64,000 nt of DNA from Brevibacterium sp. RIT 803 (GTDB lineage Bacteria > Actinomycetota > Actinomycetes > Actinomycetales > Brevibacteriaceae). Location of the stretch: assembly GCF_016892625.1 (NCBI RefSeq), contig NZ_JAFEMW010000004.1, forward strand, positions 62,001 through 126,000, given 5' to 3'. This document shows, piece after piece, positions 9,407-17,335 of the stretch (within the stretch, counting starts at the first letter, position 1; each line of letters begins with the position of its first letter). The notes under the pieces are model-generated. The model was not told the DNA's origin, searched no databases, and saw only the letters and a list, made by a program, of their open reading frames with translations. The translations under genes were made by a program, and so were the position numbers.

Positions 9407-10486
9407 TCAGAGCGAGCAGGCGATGAACGTGGGTTCAGGCTCGAGGATGATGCCGAACTTCTCATCCACCCCGTCGACCACGGCGCGGGCGAGCTCAAGG
9501 ACGTCGTCCGTCGCCGCCTGGCCGCGATTCGTCAGTGCCAGGGTGTGCTTGGTCGACAGGCTTGCCCGACCCTTCCCGACGCTGAAGCCTTTGGAGAATC
9601 CCGCATGTTCGATCAGCCAGGCGGCCGAGGTCTTCGTCCTTCCTTCGATCGTCGATCCGCTCAGTGGATCGGTGACCGGGTAGCGGGGCGCCTCGGCAGG
9701 CAGCGCGGCGGGGTCGTCGACGATCGGGTTCGTGAAGAAGGAACCAGCTGACCAGGTGTCGTGGTCGTCTGGGTCCACAACCATGCCTTTGGACCTGCGC
9801 AGGGAGATGACACTGGTGCGCACCAGCGTGGCCGGCACCGACTCCCCGATCTCGACTTCCAATGCCGAGGCGAGCTGTGCGTAGCGCACCGGCAGGGAGT
9901 CCGGACTGCGGTGCAGATCGAAGGTCACCGACAGCACCAGGTACTGGGCAGTGCCAGTTCTCTGCTGCGCACGTTTGAGCACCGAGGTGCGGTAGCCGAA
10001 CTCGAGTTCGACGGCGCTGAGGTGACGGACCTGGCCGGCGAGGCGATCGAATACCTCGACCGAGGTGATGAGTTCGGCGACCTCTGTTCCATAGGCGCCC
10101 ACGTTCTGAATCGGAGTCGCTCCGACGGAGCCGGGGATCCCGGACAGGGCCTCGAGACCCGAGAGACCGCAGCCGAGGGTGAAGGCGACGAATTCGTCCC
10201 AGTTCTCCCCAGCCTCGGCAGTGACACGGGTTTCGGTCTCCGAGATATCGGTCATCGTCACACCCTTGGTGGCGACCACGCACACGTCGGCGTCGAAGCC
10301 GGCATCGGAGACGAGGAGGTTCGATCCGCCGCCGATGAAGAGGACATCGGCCGCGGGTTGAGCCGACAGACTCAGGGGATGTTCACGAGAGAAGTCCACG
10401 AGATCGTCCCTGGTCGTAGCGATATGCAGCTTGGCTGCTGGGCCGCCGAGGTGGAACGTCGTGAACTCTGCCAGATCATTCGTCAC
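9407..10486 (-). CDS. murB: UDP-N-acetylenolpyruvoylglucosamine reductase
   Basis: A 359-residue FAD enzyme of peptidoglycan precursor synthesis. It reduces UDP-GlcNAc-enolpyruvate to UDP-MurNAc with NADPH. Visible motifs are FIGGGSNLLVSD (FAD phosphate binding), GLSGIPGSVGATPIQNVGAYG as GLEALSGIPGSVGATPIQ, the catalytic serine region WSAGSFFTNP, and the terminal Glu in ILEPEPTFI. The ATG overlaps the stop of hadB by 4 bp, so hadA-hadB-murB are co-transcribed. Length matches actinobacterial MurB. Confidence 0.95.
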   Translation of the reverse strand: MTNDLAEFTTFHLGGPAAKLHIATTRDDLVDFSREHPLSLSAQPAADVLFIGGGSNLLVSDAGFDADVCVVATKGVTMTDISETETRVTAEAGENWDEFVAFTLGCGLSGLEALSGIPGSVGATPIQNVGAYGTEVAELITSVEVFDRLAGQVRHLSAVELEFGYRTSVLKRAQQRTGTAQYLVLSVTFDLHRSPDSLPVRYAQLASALEVEIGESVPATLVRTSVISLRRSKGMVVDPDDHDTWSAGSFFTNPIVDDPAALPAEAPRYPVTDPLSGSTIEGRTKTSAAWLIEHAGFSKGFSVGKGRASLSTKHTLALTNRGQAATDDVLELARAVVDGVDEKFGIILEPEPTFIACSL

Positions 10487-10926
10487 CGCGAGACTCGGAT
10501 CTGGGTGCGGCTGAGAACATCCTGGTCACCGGACTTCACCGTGACGTCGATGCGAGCGGTGCCCACAGCCCCGTCGACGGCCCCGACCACTGCGGTCATC
10601 GACAGGGTGGCGGTGGGTGTGGCCGGTGTGCCGGATTCTGCGTCGGGGACGAGCACCGGCGCGGAGAACCGTGTCCGGTAGTCGACGATCGCGCCCGGAT
10701 CTCCGATCCATTCGACGATGGGGGCGATGACGACGGCCATCGAGAGCATGCCGTGGGCGATGACTCCCTCAAGACCCACCTCGGTGGCGAAGCGTTCGGA
10801 CCAATGAATCGGGTTGTGATCGCCTGAGGCGCCCGCGTAGTCGACGAGCGATGCCCGCGACAGGGGGATCTCGGCTTCGACGACGGTGTCCCCGATGGTC
10901 AGCTGGGAGAAGTCGGTGACGCTCAT
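10483..10926 (-). CDS. hadB: MaoC-like hydratase/dehydratase, HadB type
   Basis: A 147-residue hot-dog protein with the catalytic hydratase motif YAGASGDHNPIHW (Asp and His) and GVIAHGMLSMAVV. In mycobacteria HadB is the catalytic subunit that dehydrates 3-hydroxyacyl-ACP in FAS-II. Here it overlaps hadA and murB by 4 bp each. The substrate in this organism is unknown; a hydroxyacyl-CoA/ACP dehydratase role is inferred from family and synteny. Confidence 0.85.
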   Translation of the reverse strand: MSVTDFSQLTIGDTVVEAEIPLSRASLVDYAGASGDHNPIHWSERFATEVGLEGVIAHGMLSMAVVIAPIVEWIGDPGAIVDYRTRFSAPVLVPDAESGTPATPTATLSMTAVVGAVDGAVGTARIDVTVKSGDQDVLSRTQIRVSR

Positions 10927-11372
10927 TCTCCGTCTCCTCTCACAACGATGGTCGAACTCACTGTGACGACCGGCTGTTCGGCGGCGTCGGTGATCTCTGT
11001 GCGGGTGGTGATCATGGCGTTGCCGCCCGACGCGCGCACGCCGTCGACGTGGGTCGTGGCGTCCAGACTGTCACCGGCGACGATGGGCCGGGTGATGCTG
11101 AACTGCTCCGAACCGTGAACGACCTTGGAGAAGTCGACGCCGGACTCGGGGTCACTGATGTAGGCCGCTTCGGACTTCTGCGCGATGATCACGGCGAAGG
11201 TGGTCGGCGCCACAACATCGTGATAGCCGAGAGCTGTCGCTGCCTCGGTGTCGAAGTGATAGTCGGCCTTCGCATTGGTGGCCAGCGCGAATTCCGCGAC
11301 CGCCTCCCGCGACACCTCATAGGGGCGTGGCAGAGAATAGCTGGTTCCCTGCTTATCGGTATTCACCGGCAT
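10923..11372 (-). CDS. hadA: MaoC N-terminal-type dehydratase subunit, HadA type (non-catalytic partner)
   Basis: A 149-residue hot-dog protein of the FAS1-like dehydratase group. It lacks the D-H catalytic motif seen in the neighbouring hadB product and has the HadA-type block TALGYHDVVAPTTFAVIIAQ. It should pair with HadB as a heterodimer whose partner binds the acyl chain. A GAAAGAGAG binding site precedes the ATG. A TAGGCT -10-like element lies at 11406-11411, about 35 bp upstream. It is the first gene of the hadA-hadB-murB unit. Confidence 0.83.
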   Translation of the reverse strand: MPVNTDKQGTSYSLPRPYEVSREAVAEFALATNAKADYHFDTEAATALGYHDVVAPTTFAVIIAQKSEAAYISDPESGVDFSKVVHGSEQFSITRPIVAGDSLDATTHVDGVRASGGNAMITTRTEITDAAEQPVVTVSSTIVVRGDGE

Positions 11373-11654
11373 AGTGGCTCTCTTTCGAAAATACGTGGTG
11401 ATCCCAGCCTAGCGGCCCCTCACCACGCGAGGGGAATTCACCCGACTGGTACGTGCGACCTCGGATTTGACCGCGAATTCGCATCGGGTTCATCCAATTG
11501 ATGCACCATCGTCCTCAGCCCCCGAAAACTGGTATAGGTTGTTGCCCACATCACGTTTGGCGTTCGGCATCCGAGTCATCTCCGCGATGAAGCGGGCGAA
11601 CGGCTCAGGTGACTGCGAGCAGTGAGCCCAGATGTATTGACAAGGAGCAGTGCC

Positions 11655-13445
11655 ATGACGAAGAATCCTGCAGGCCCAACCCCGTCGACGACGACTGGGA
11701 ACACGGACGGGTCGGGGACGCCGACCAGCACGCCGGGCACGGGAGCAGGCGCGAACAGGCGTGTGGTCAAGGATGCTGTCGCGGTTCCCGGCACCGGTCG
11801 AGCAGTCAGCTCGATCGAGGCTCGCATTCCCGATGCCGCTGCCACTGCGCCCCGGGCAGTGCCGGCAGCCACGCCCACCCCAACTTCCACCTCGGCGCCG
11901 GATCCGGCAGATGTCGAAGTCCATGTCGGCACCGACGCCGCCTATGCGGGCAAGGAGGCCGAACGGGTCCAGATCCGCCGCCCGCTGCGCAACATCTCCG
12001 AGGTCCGCCACTTCTTCCGCACCAACATCACGCCGATCTATTTCATCGGTGCGACCCCATTCAACCTGCTCGGCCTCGACCGTTGGGTCCGGAACTTCTC
12101 CTACATCACGTACTACGACGGATGGGACGGCGGGCATCCCCGCGTGTTCTCCCCGCGCTACAAGCCGTTCGTCGAATTCGACAGTGGTGAGGCGATCAAC
12201 AACTGGCTCCTCCTCAACGCCGAGGTGCGCGCCCATATGACGGCGAATGTGCCCCATGGTGAGCGGCCCAAGGTGGCCATGGTCTTCTTCGACGAGGAGA
12301 CCGAGCGGATCTGCCGCGAACTCGGCTACGACCTCATCCTGCCTTCGGCGACGCTGCGCAACCAGCTCGACTCGAAGATCGAGACGACGAAGCTCGGCAA
12401 TGAGGCCGGGGCCTTCTCCGTGCCGAATGTGCTCACCACGGCCGACACGTATGCCCAGCTCAACGCCGAGGCCGAGAAAGAGAACCTGGGCACCGACCTC
12501 GTCGTCCAGACGCCCTACGGGGATTCGGGGAAGACGACGTTCTTCATCGCCGCCGAGGAGGACTGGAGCCGGCACAAGCACGACATCATCGGCGAGCAGC
12601 TGAAGATCATGAAGCGCATCAACAACACGCCCGTGGCGGTGGAGGCCGTCATCACCAGCAGCGGAGTCGTCGTCGGCCCGTTCCTCACCGAACTGGCCGG
12701 CTTCGCCGAACTCACCCCGTACAAGGGCGGCTGGTGCGGCAATGAGATGACCCCCGATGTGCTCACGGCGGACCAGCGCACACGCGCCAGGGAGCTGGTG
12801 CGGCGCATGGGCGAGGGACTGCGCATGCGCGGCTACCGCGGATTCTTCGAGGTCGATGTGCTCGTCGATCTGGACTCCGATGACGTGTATCCGGGCGAGC
12901 TCAACCCGCGCATCTCCGGAGCCTCGGCGATCACCAACGTCACCGCCGGAGCCTATGCCGACGTACCGCTGTTCCTGTTCCATCTGCTCGAATACCTCGA
13001 CGTCGAGTTCGATCTCGACGTCGATGAGATCAATGAGCGGTGGGAAGAGCTCTCCGGGGCCGATGAATGGAGCCAGATGGTCATCAAGGAGACCGCTGAC
13101 ATCACCGAGTACATCACGCACTCACCGCTGACCGGTCAGTACTTCCTCGATCAGTACGGGACTCTGACCTACAAACGCCCCGCGCTCGACTGGCATCCCC
13201 TGCAGAACGGCAATGAGGTGTTCTTCCTGCGCATCTTCGGGGCCGGCGAATACCGGTGGAAGGGGGCCGACCTCGGTGTGCTCGTGACGAAGAACCCGCT
13301 GCAGACCACGGCCGGGGGTCCGAACGCACTGAGCATCCGGGCCAAGCACTTCATCGATTCGATCCGTGCGATGTACGCCGGTGTGCCTGTTGCTGTGGAG
13401 GATCCTGCACCCGCTCTGGGGGGTCCAGGAGCAAAGGGCGATTGA
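11655..13445 (+). CDS. ATP-grasp ligase of unknown substrate (biotin carboxylase-like fold)
   Basis: A 596-residue protein. The first ~90 residues are Pro/Thr/Ala-rich and probably disordered. An ATP-grasp core follows: phosphate-binding loop VVQTPYGDSGKTTFF (~274-288) and the metal-binding ELNPRISGASAITN block (~404-418). ATP-grasp enzymes join a carboxylate to an amine, thiol or other nucleophile via acyl phosphate. There is no biotin carboxyl carrier or carboxyltransferase nearby, so biotin carboxylase activity is unlikely. The ATG has AAGGAG 7 nt upstream. The NylB-like hydrolase gene follows 76 bp downstream on the same strand, suggesting a synthesis/hydrolysis pair acting on an amide. 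Function is unassigned. Confidence 0.75.
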   Translation: MTKNPAGPTPSTTTGNTDGSGTPTSTPGTGAGANRRVVKDAVAVPGTGRAVSSIEARIPDAAATAPRAVPAATPTPTSTSAPDPADVEVHVGTDAAYAGKEAERVQIRRPLRNISEVRHFFRTNITPIYFIGATPFNLLGLDRWVRNFSYITYYDGWDGGHPRVFSPRYKPFVEFDSGEAINNWLLLNAEVRAHMTANVPHGERPKVAMVFFDEETERICRELGYDLILPSATLRNQLDSKIETTKLGNEAGAFSVPNVLTTADTYAQLNAEAEKENLGTDLVVQTPYGDSGKTTFFIAAEEDWSRHKHDIIGEQLKIMKRINNTPVAVEAVITSSGVVVGPFLTELAGFAELTPYKGGWCGNEMTPDVLTADQRTRARELVRRMGEGLRMRGYRGFFEVDVLVDLDSDDVYPGELNPRISGASAITNVTAGAYADVPLFLFHLLEYLDVEFDLDVDEINERWEELSGADEWSQMVIKETADITEYITHSPLTGQYFLDQYGTLTYKRPALDWHPLQNGNEVFFLRIFGAGEYRWKGADLGVLVTKNPLQTTAGGPNALSIRAKHFIDSIRAMYAGVPVAVEDPAPALGGPGAKGD

Positions 13446-13521
13446 CTTCCGTGGTGGTAATCTCATCACGGACTGACGCAGATACCGCAGACTGCACGAG
13501 ACGAATTCGAAGAGGTGGAGA

Positions 13522-14733
13522 GTGACCGAGACGTCGCCGGACAATACTGTGCCCGTCGCCCCCGTCATCGACAAGGACAACTGGCAGGATGCCGAAAACG
13601 TCCGCTGGTCCTTCCAGCACGTCGATCAGGTGCTGCCCACCACGCCGATCTCGCGCGGGACCGGACCTGTGGCAGAGCTGTCCGTGGAGCTGCAGGACCT
13701 GGGCGGCATCGAGATTCCGAAGACCGAGTTCTCCGAGGCTCGCAGCGTGCGCAGCGTCATCGAGGCCAGCGACACGGATGCGTGGATGGTCATGCACAAC
13801 GGCACGGTGCTCACCGAGGAATACTTCTCCACGATGCGACCGGAGACCGAACACCTGCTGATGTCGGTGAGCAAATCACTCGTGGGCACGGTGGCCGGTG
13901 TGCTCGTGGGCGCCGGGGATCTCGATCCGAACCGTCTGGTCACCGACTACGTTCCCGAGCTCGCATCCTCCGGATATGCCGGGGCCAAGGTGCGTCACAT
14001 CCTCGACATGCGCTCGGGGATCAGGTTCTCGGAGAACTACCTCGACCCGAAGTCGGAGGTCAGGCGGATCGAGGAGTCGATCGGCTGGTCTGAGACGAGC
14101 CCCGAGGGCCAGGCCAAGGGCATGTATGAGTTCCTGACCACGCTGGAGGCGAAGTCCGAGCACGGCGGGGTCTACGAATACCGCTCGTGTGAGACCGATG
14201 TGCTGGGCTGGGTGTGCGAGAAAGTCGCCGGCGAGAGCATGCAGGCCCTCATGTCGCGCGTCCTGTGGTCGCGGATCGGAGCCGAACGCGACGCGCTCAT
14301 CGCCACCGACCAATACGGTGTGGGCATGTTGGACGGTGGCATCAACACCACGCTGCGCGACCTCGCTCGCTTCGGCTACCTGTATGCGAACCGGGGAGTC
14401 TCCCTCACCGGTGAACAGGTGGTGCCGACCTCGTGGGTCGGGGACACGCTCACCGGTGATGAGGACACCAGGAAGGCCTTCGCCGAGGGCCCCGATGACA
14501 ATCGGATGCCCGGCGGAATGTATCGGAACCAGTTCTGGTTCCCCTTTCCGGATTCGCACGCGTTCCTCGCCCTGGGCATCCACGGGCAGATGATCTACAT
14601 GAACCCGGGAGCCAACTTCGTCGGCGTCAAGCTCTCCAGCTGGGGCCTGCCGCAGGATGCTGCCAAACTGTTCCCCACGATCCGGGCCTTCGACGCCCTG
14701 GCCACAGCAATCAGCGCACCGATCGTCGACTGA
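13522..14733 (+). CDS. Serine hydrolase, beta-lactamase/NylB (6-aminohexanoate-dimer hydrolase) family
   Basis: A 403-residue SxxK hydrolase. The nucleophile motif is S115-V-S-K118 and the second motif is Y220-R-S222 (YRSCETDVLGW), the Tyr-x-Ser form typical of NylB and EstB-like enzymes rather than of true beta-lactamases. A later HGQMIY segment may be the third motif. No signal peptide is seen, so it is probably cytoplasmic. The start is GTG with AGGTGGAGA upstream. It lies directly after the ATP-grasp gene and likely belongs to the same transcript. Substrate could be a linear amide, ester or peptide. Confidence 0.82.
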   Translation: MTETSPDNTVPVAPVIDKDNWQDAENVRWSFQHVDQVLPTTPISRGTGPVAELSVELQDLGGIEIPKTEFSEARSVRSVIEASDTDAWMVMHNGTVLTEEYFSTMRPETEHLLMSVSKSLVGTVAGVLVGAGDLDPNRLVTDYVPELASSGYAGAKVRHILDMRSGIRFSENYLDPKSEVRRIEESIGWSETSPEGQAKGMYEFLTTLEAKSEHGGVYEYRSCETDVLGWVCEKVAGESMQALMSRVLWSRIGAERDALIATDQYGVGMLDGGINTTLRDLARFGYLYANRGVSLTGEQVVPTSWVGDTLTGDEDTRKAFAEGPDDNRMPGGMYRNQFWFPFPDSHAFLALGIHGQMIYMNPGANFVGVKLSSWGLPQDAAKLFPTIRAFDALATAISAPIVD

Positions 14734-14739
14734 CTTCTC

Positions 14740-14799
14740 CGGCTGCCATGTGAATCAAGCGGCTGCCCTGTGAACCATGCGGCTGCCCTGTGCGTCAGG
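14740..14799. repeat. Three 20-bp tandem repeats overlapping the MFS gene stop codon
   Basis: Units begin at 14740, 14760 and 14780 and share CGGCTGCCMTGTG. The last unit contains the stop codon of the minus-strand MFS gene (14795-14797). The first unit carries the same TGA, and the second has TGG at that place. Confidence 0.9.
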
Positions 14800-16021
14800 T
14801 GTCGATTCGCACTGTGCGAAACGGCGAGAACCACAGGCCGACAGCGGCCAGGGTGAAGATCCCAGCGGCGATGATCAGCGCGAGTTCAGAGCTCGTGGCC
14901 GCAGCGAGGATTCCGGCCAGCGGCGACACGATGACCACGACTGCGCGATTCGTCGATCGCATCGTCGTGTTCGTCCGCGCCTGGAAGCCGTCGGGTGTGA
15001 TCGACTGTCTGTAGGCCATTTCGTGGGAGTTGCTCAACCCGATGCCGAATCCGTGGAGGAAGACTCCGACGAAGAGGACGGGCACCGCAACGGCGCTGAC
15101 CGTTGCCGCCAAGAGGACGAGCACTCCGCAAGCCGAGCACACGTGCGCGAGGATCACTGCCCGACCATTGCCCACACGCTCCCCCGCCGTGCGCGAGCTC
15201 AGCGCGCCGATCATTCCGCCTGTGCCGCTGCCGGCCATGACGATGCCGAACCAGAAGGCGTCGATGCCGATGTCGTTGAGGAAGTAGTCTGCGGTGACTG
15301 CCGCAAGGATGGCCTGCGCGGCGAACCACACATGGGTCCATACGGCGAGATGTCTCAGGCTCGGAGTCGAATAGACCCACTTCAGCCCGGCCCCGATCTC
15401 CCGGCGCAGGTTCGGCTCGTCTGAATCATCGGCCCGCGATCGGTTCGGTTCCTCAACGTGGATGAGAGAGACGACGACTGCCGAGAACAGGAAGGTGCCT
15501 ACGTTGACGAGCACAGCGAACGGCGCCGCGATGACCGCGAGCAGCGCACCGCCGATGGCCGGACCCGCCGTCTCTGCGACGGCGTTGGTCCCGTCGATCC
15601 TGGCATGGGCGGACTGCAGGCTCCGTGTCGGAATGAGACGGGGTACGAAGGCCTGTGAGGCACTGTCGTTGATGAGAGTCGCCGTTCCCAGAACCGCTGC
15701 AAGCAGAAGCAGCATGCTCAGATTCAGCAGGTCAAGGCACCACAGCACCGGAATCGCACACAGCAGCAGCGCACGCACGAGGTCGCTGGCAATCATGACG
15801 GGCCGCCGGCGCACCCGATCGATGAGCGCACCCAGCACGAGGCCCAAGAGGAGATAGGGAAGCCACCTTGCTGCGTTCATCCAGCCCAGGCCGACGGTTC
15901 CTGCGTGCAGGTAGTCGACGACGATGACCTGCAGAGTCAGGAGGGTGATCCAGCTGCCGAATCCCGATACGGTTTCGCCCGCCCAGAACCACCGAAATGC
16001 TCGGGGCAGCTGCGCGCTCAT
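14795..16021 (-). CDS. Major facilitator superfamily transporter (EntS-like exporter)
   Basis: A 408-residue protein with about twelve hydrophobic helices. The loop after helix 2 has the MFS GALIDRVRRRPVMIASD motif (G-x-x-x-D-R-x-x-R). The helix 4-5 region has ARIDGTNAVAETAGPAIGG, usual for the EntS/DitE drug or siderophore exporter group. Substrate cannot be predicted. It is convergent with the serine hydrolase and its 3' end is made of tandem repeats. Confidence 0.87.
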   Translation of the reverse strand: MSAQLPRAFRWFWAGETVSGFGSWITLLTLQVIVVDYLHAGTVGLGWMNAARWLPYLLLGLVLGALIDRVRRRPVMIASDLVRALLLCAIPVLWCLDLLNLSMLLLLAAVLGTATLINDSASQAFVPRLIPTRSLQSAHARIDGTNAVAETAGPAIGGALLAVIAAPFAVLVNVGTFLFSAVVVSLIHVEEPNRSRADDSDEPNLRREIGAGLKWVYSTPSLRHLAVWTHVWFAAQAILAAVTADYFLNDIGIDAFWFGIVMAGSGTGGMIGALSSRTAGERVGNGRAVILAHVCSACGVLVLLAATVSAVAVPVLFVGVFLHGFGIGLSNSHEMAYRQSITPDGFQARTNTTMRSTNRAVVVIVSPLAGILAAATSSELALIIAAGIFTLAAVGLWFSPFRTVRIDT

Positions 16022-16054
16022 GGCTTCAGGTTAGCAAGGCGCTGTCGTTCGATG

Positions 16055-17176
16055 TCATAGGCTCAAGTGCGCGATCTCTGCTGCTTGCCGGCCGAGGATA
16101 GCTCTGGCGATTGCGTCGCCGATGAGCGGACCCATCGTCAGCCCGCCCGCACCGAATCCGGAAGCCAGCCACAGGTCTTGCGCACCGGGGACAGCCCCGG
16201 CATAGGGCAGCCCGCTCGTGCGTGTGGACATGGGCCTGACTCCGACTCTCGTCTCCACCACCGCGGCATCTGCGAGTCCGGGAGCGATCCTGAGCGCATC
16301 GGACAGCACCTGATGCTGCCCCGCAGCTGTTGCGCGGACGTCGAATCCGACACCGTCCTCACGGGTAGCGCCGATGACGACTCTGCCTCCGTCGAAGGGA
16401 GTGATGTAGTGGTGGTCGAGCGGGTGCACTGTCGGCCATGGCGAGGTGTTGATCCCGTGCAGACCCAGGTGAACCAGCTGTCCTCGCTGCGCGGTGATCT
16501 CCACGTGATGACCTAGCCTCTGCAGCATCTCCGTGCTCCGTGCTCCACCTGCGACGACGATGGCGTCGAAGTCCTCCGTCGCCGAGGTGGTCCCCACCTT
16601 CCACCTGCTACCTCGGTGTCCGGTGGAGATGGTTCTCGCCGCATCGTGCACAAGCCGCGCGCCGTAGGCGTGGGCTCCGGTCAGAATGGCATCGCGCAGG
16701 GTACGACCATCGACGCGACCGCCCCCGGTGATGAACAGGCCTGTCATCTCCGGGGCGATCGGCGGGAAGATCTCACGCAGATTCGCAGAGTCCATGTCGT
16801 GAACCTCCCCGGCAACGGAGGCGGCACCTGCGACACGATCACGGATGAGTCGGGCCGCCTCGGCGAGCATGACAGGATCTGAGTTGACGACGAGTGCACC
16901 GGATCTGCGGTATCCCAGATCGGGGATCCCCAGAGCGCTGAGGCGATTGAGGAAGTCCGGGTAGAAGTTGCCTCCGGCGGCATAGGTCTCGTAGTAGGCG
17001 CCGGTGCTCGTCGAAACCCAGGGAGCAATGATGCCTGCGCTGGCGGCGGTCGCCTGACCGGCCATGGCGTCGTCGAAGACGGTGACGCTGGCCTCGCGAG
17101 AGGCCAGGCCGAACGCGACCGAGGCGCCTGCGATTCCGCCGCCGATGACGGCAACGCGAGCTGATGTGTCGGTCAC
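16055..17176 (-). CDS. FAD-dependent amino acid oxidase/dehydrogenase (DAO family)
   Basis: A 373-residue flavoprotein. The N-terminal Rossmann motif is VAVIGGGIAGASVAFGLA with an acidic end (VTVFDD). The substrate domain ends with GLPYAGAVPGAQDLWLASGFGAGGLTMGP, typical of glycine oxidase/D-amino acid dehydrogenase-like proteins. The start is taken as GTG at 17174-17176, preceded by AAGGAG with 10-nt spacing, because the conserved Rossmann strand begins seven residues later. The neighbourhood does not define a substrate. Confidence 0.83.
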   Translation of the reverse strand: MTDTSARVAVIGGGIAGASVAFGLASREASVTVFDDAMAGQATAASAGIIAPWVSTSTGAYYETYAAGGNFYPDFLNRLSALGIPDLGYRRSGALVVNSDPVMLAEAARLIRDRVAGAASVAGEVHDMDSANLREIFPPIAPEMTGLFITGGGRVDGRTLRDAILTGAHAYGARLVHDAARTISTGHRGSRWKVGTTSATEDFDAIVVAGGARSTEMLQRLGHHVEITAQRGQLVHLGLHGINTSPWPTVHPLDHHYITPFDGGRVVIGATREDGVGFDVRATAAGQHQVLSDALRIAPGLADAAVVETRVGVRPMSTRTSGLPYAGAVPGAQDLWLASGFGAGGLTMGPLIGDAIARAILGRQAAEIAHLSL

Positions 17177-17335
17177 GGCAGTGCGTCTCCTTAGACGGGT
17201 GCGAACCGTGCAGGGCGGCTGTTGGTCCCTCGAGCCTACGCCCTCCCGGCAATCACGCACTGCGCCCCGCCAGTCTCTATTCCTACACGTGCAACGGGAG
17301 GAACAGAGGCTGACGGGGCGTGATGCAGATTCGGC

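Noticed and set aside
11490..13121. Long open frame antisense to the ATP-grasp gene
   Set aside because: Its protein is rich in Gly/Arg/His repeats typical of the third-position bias of high-GC antisense frames. The plus-strand gene has clear motifs and a ribosome binding site.
11655..13445. Biotin carboxylase subunit of an acyl-CoA carboxylase
   Set aside because: No biotin carrier or carboxyltransferase gene is adjacent, and the N-terminal region is low complexity; only the ATP-grasp fold is supported.
13522..14733. Class C beta-lactamase resistance gene
   Set aside because: The second motif is Y-R-S rather than Y-x-N, there is no signal peptide, and the overall pattern fits NylB/EstB-like hydrolases.
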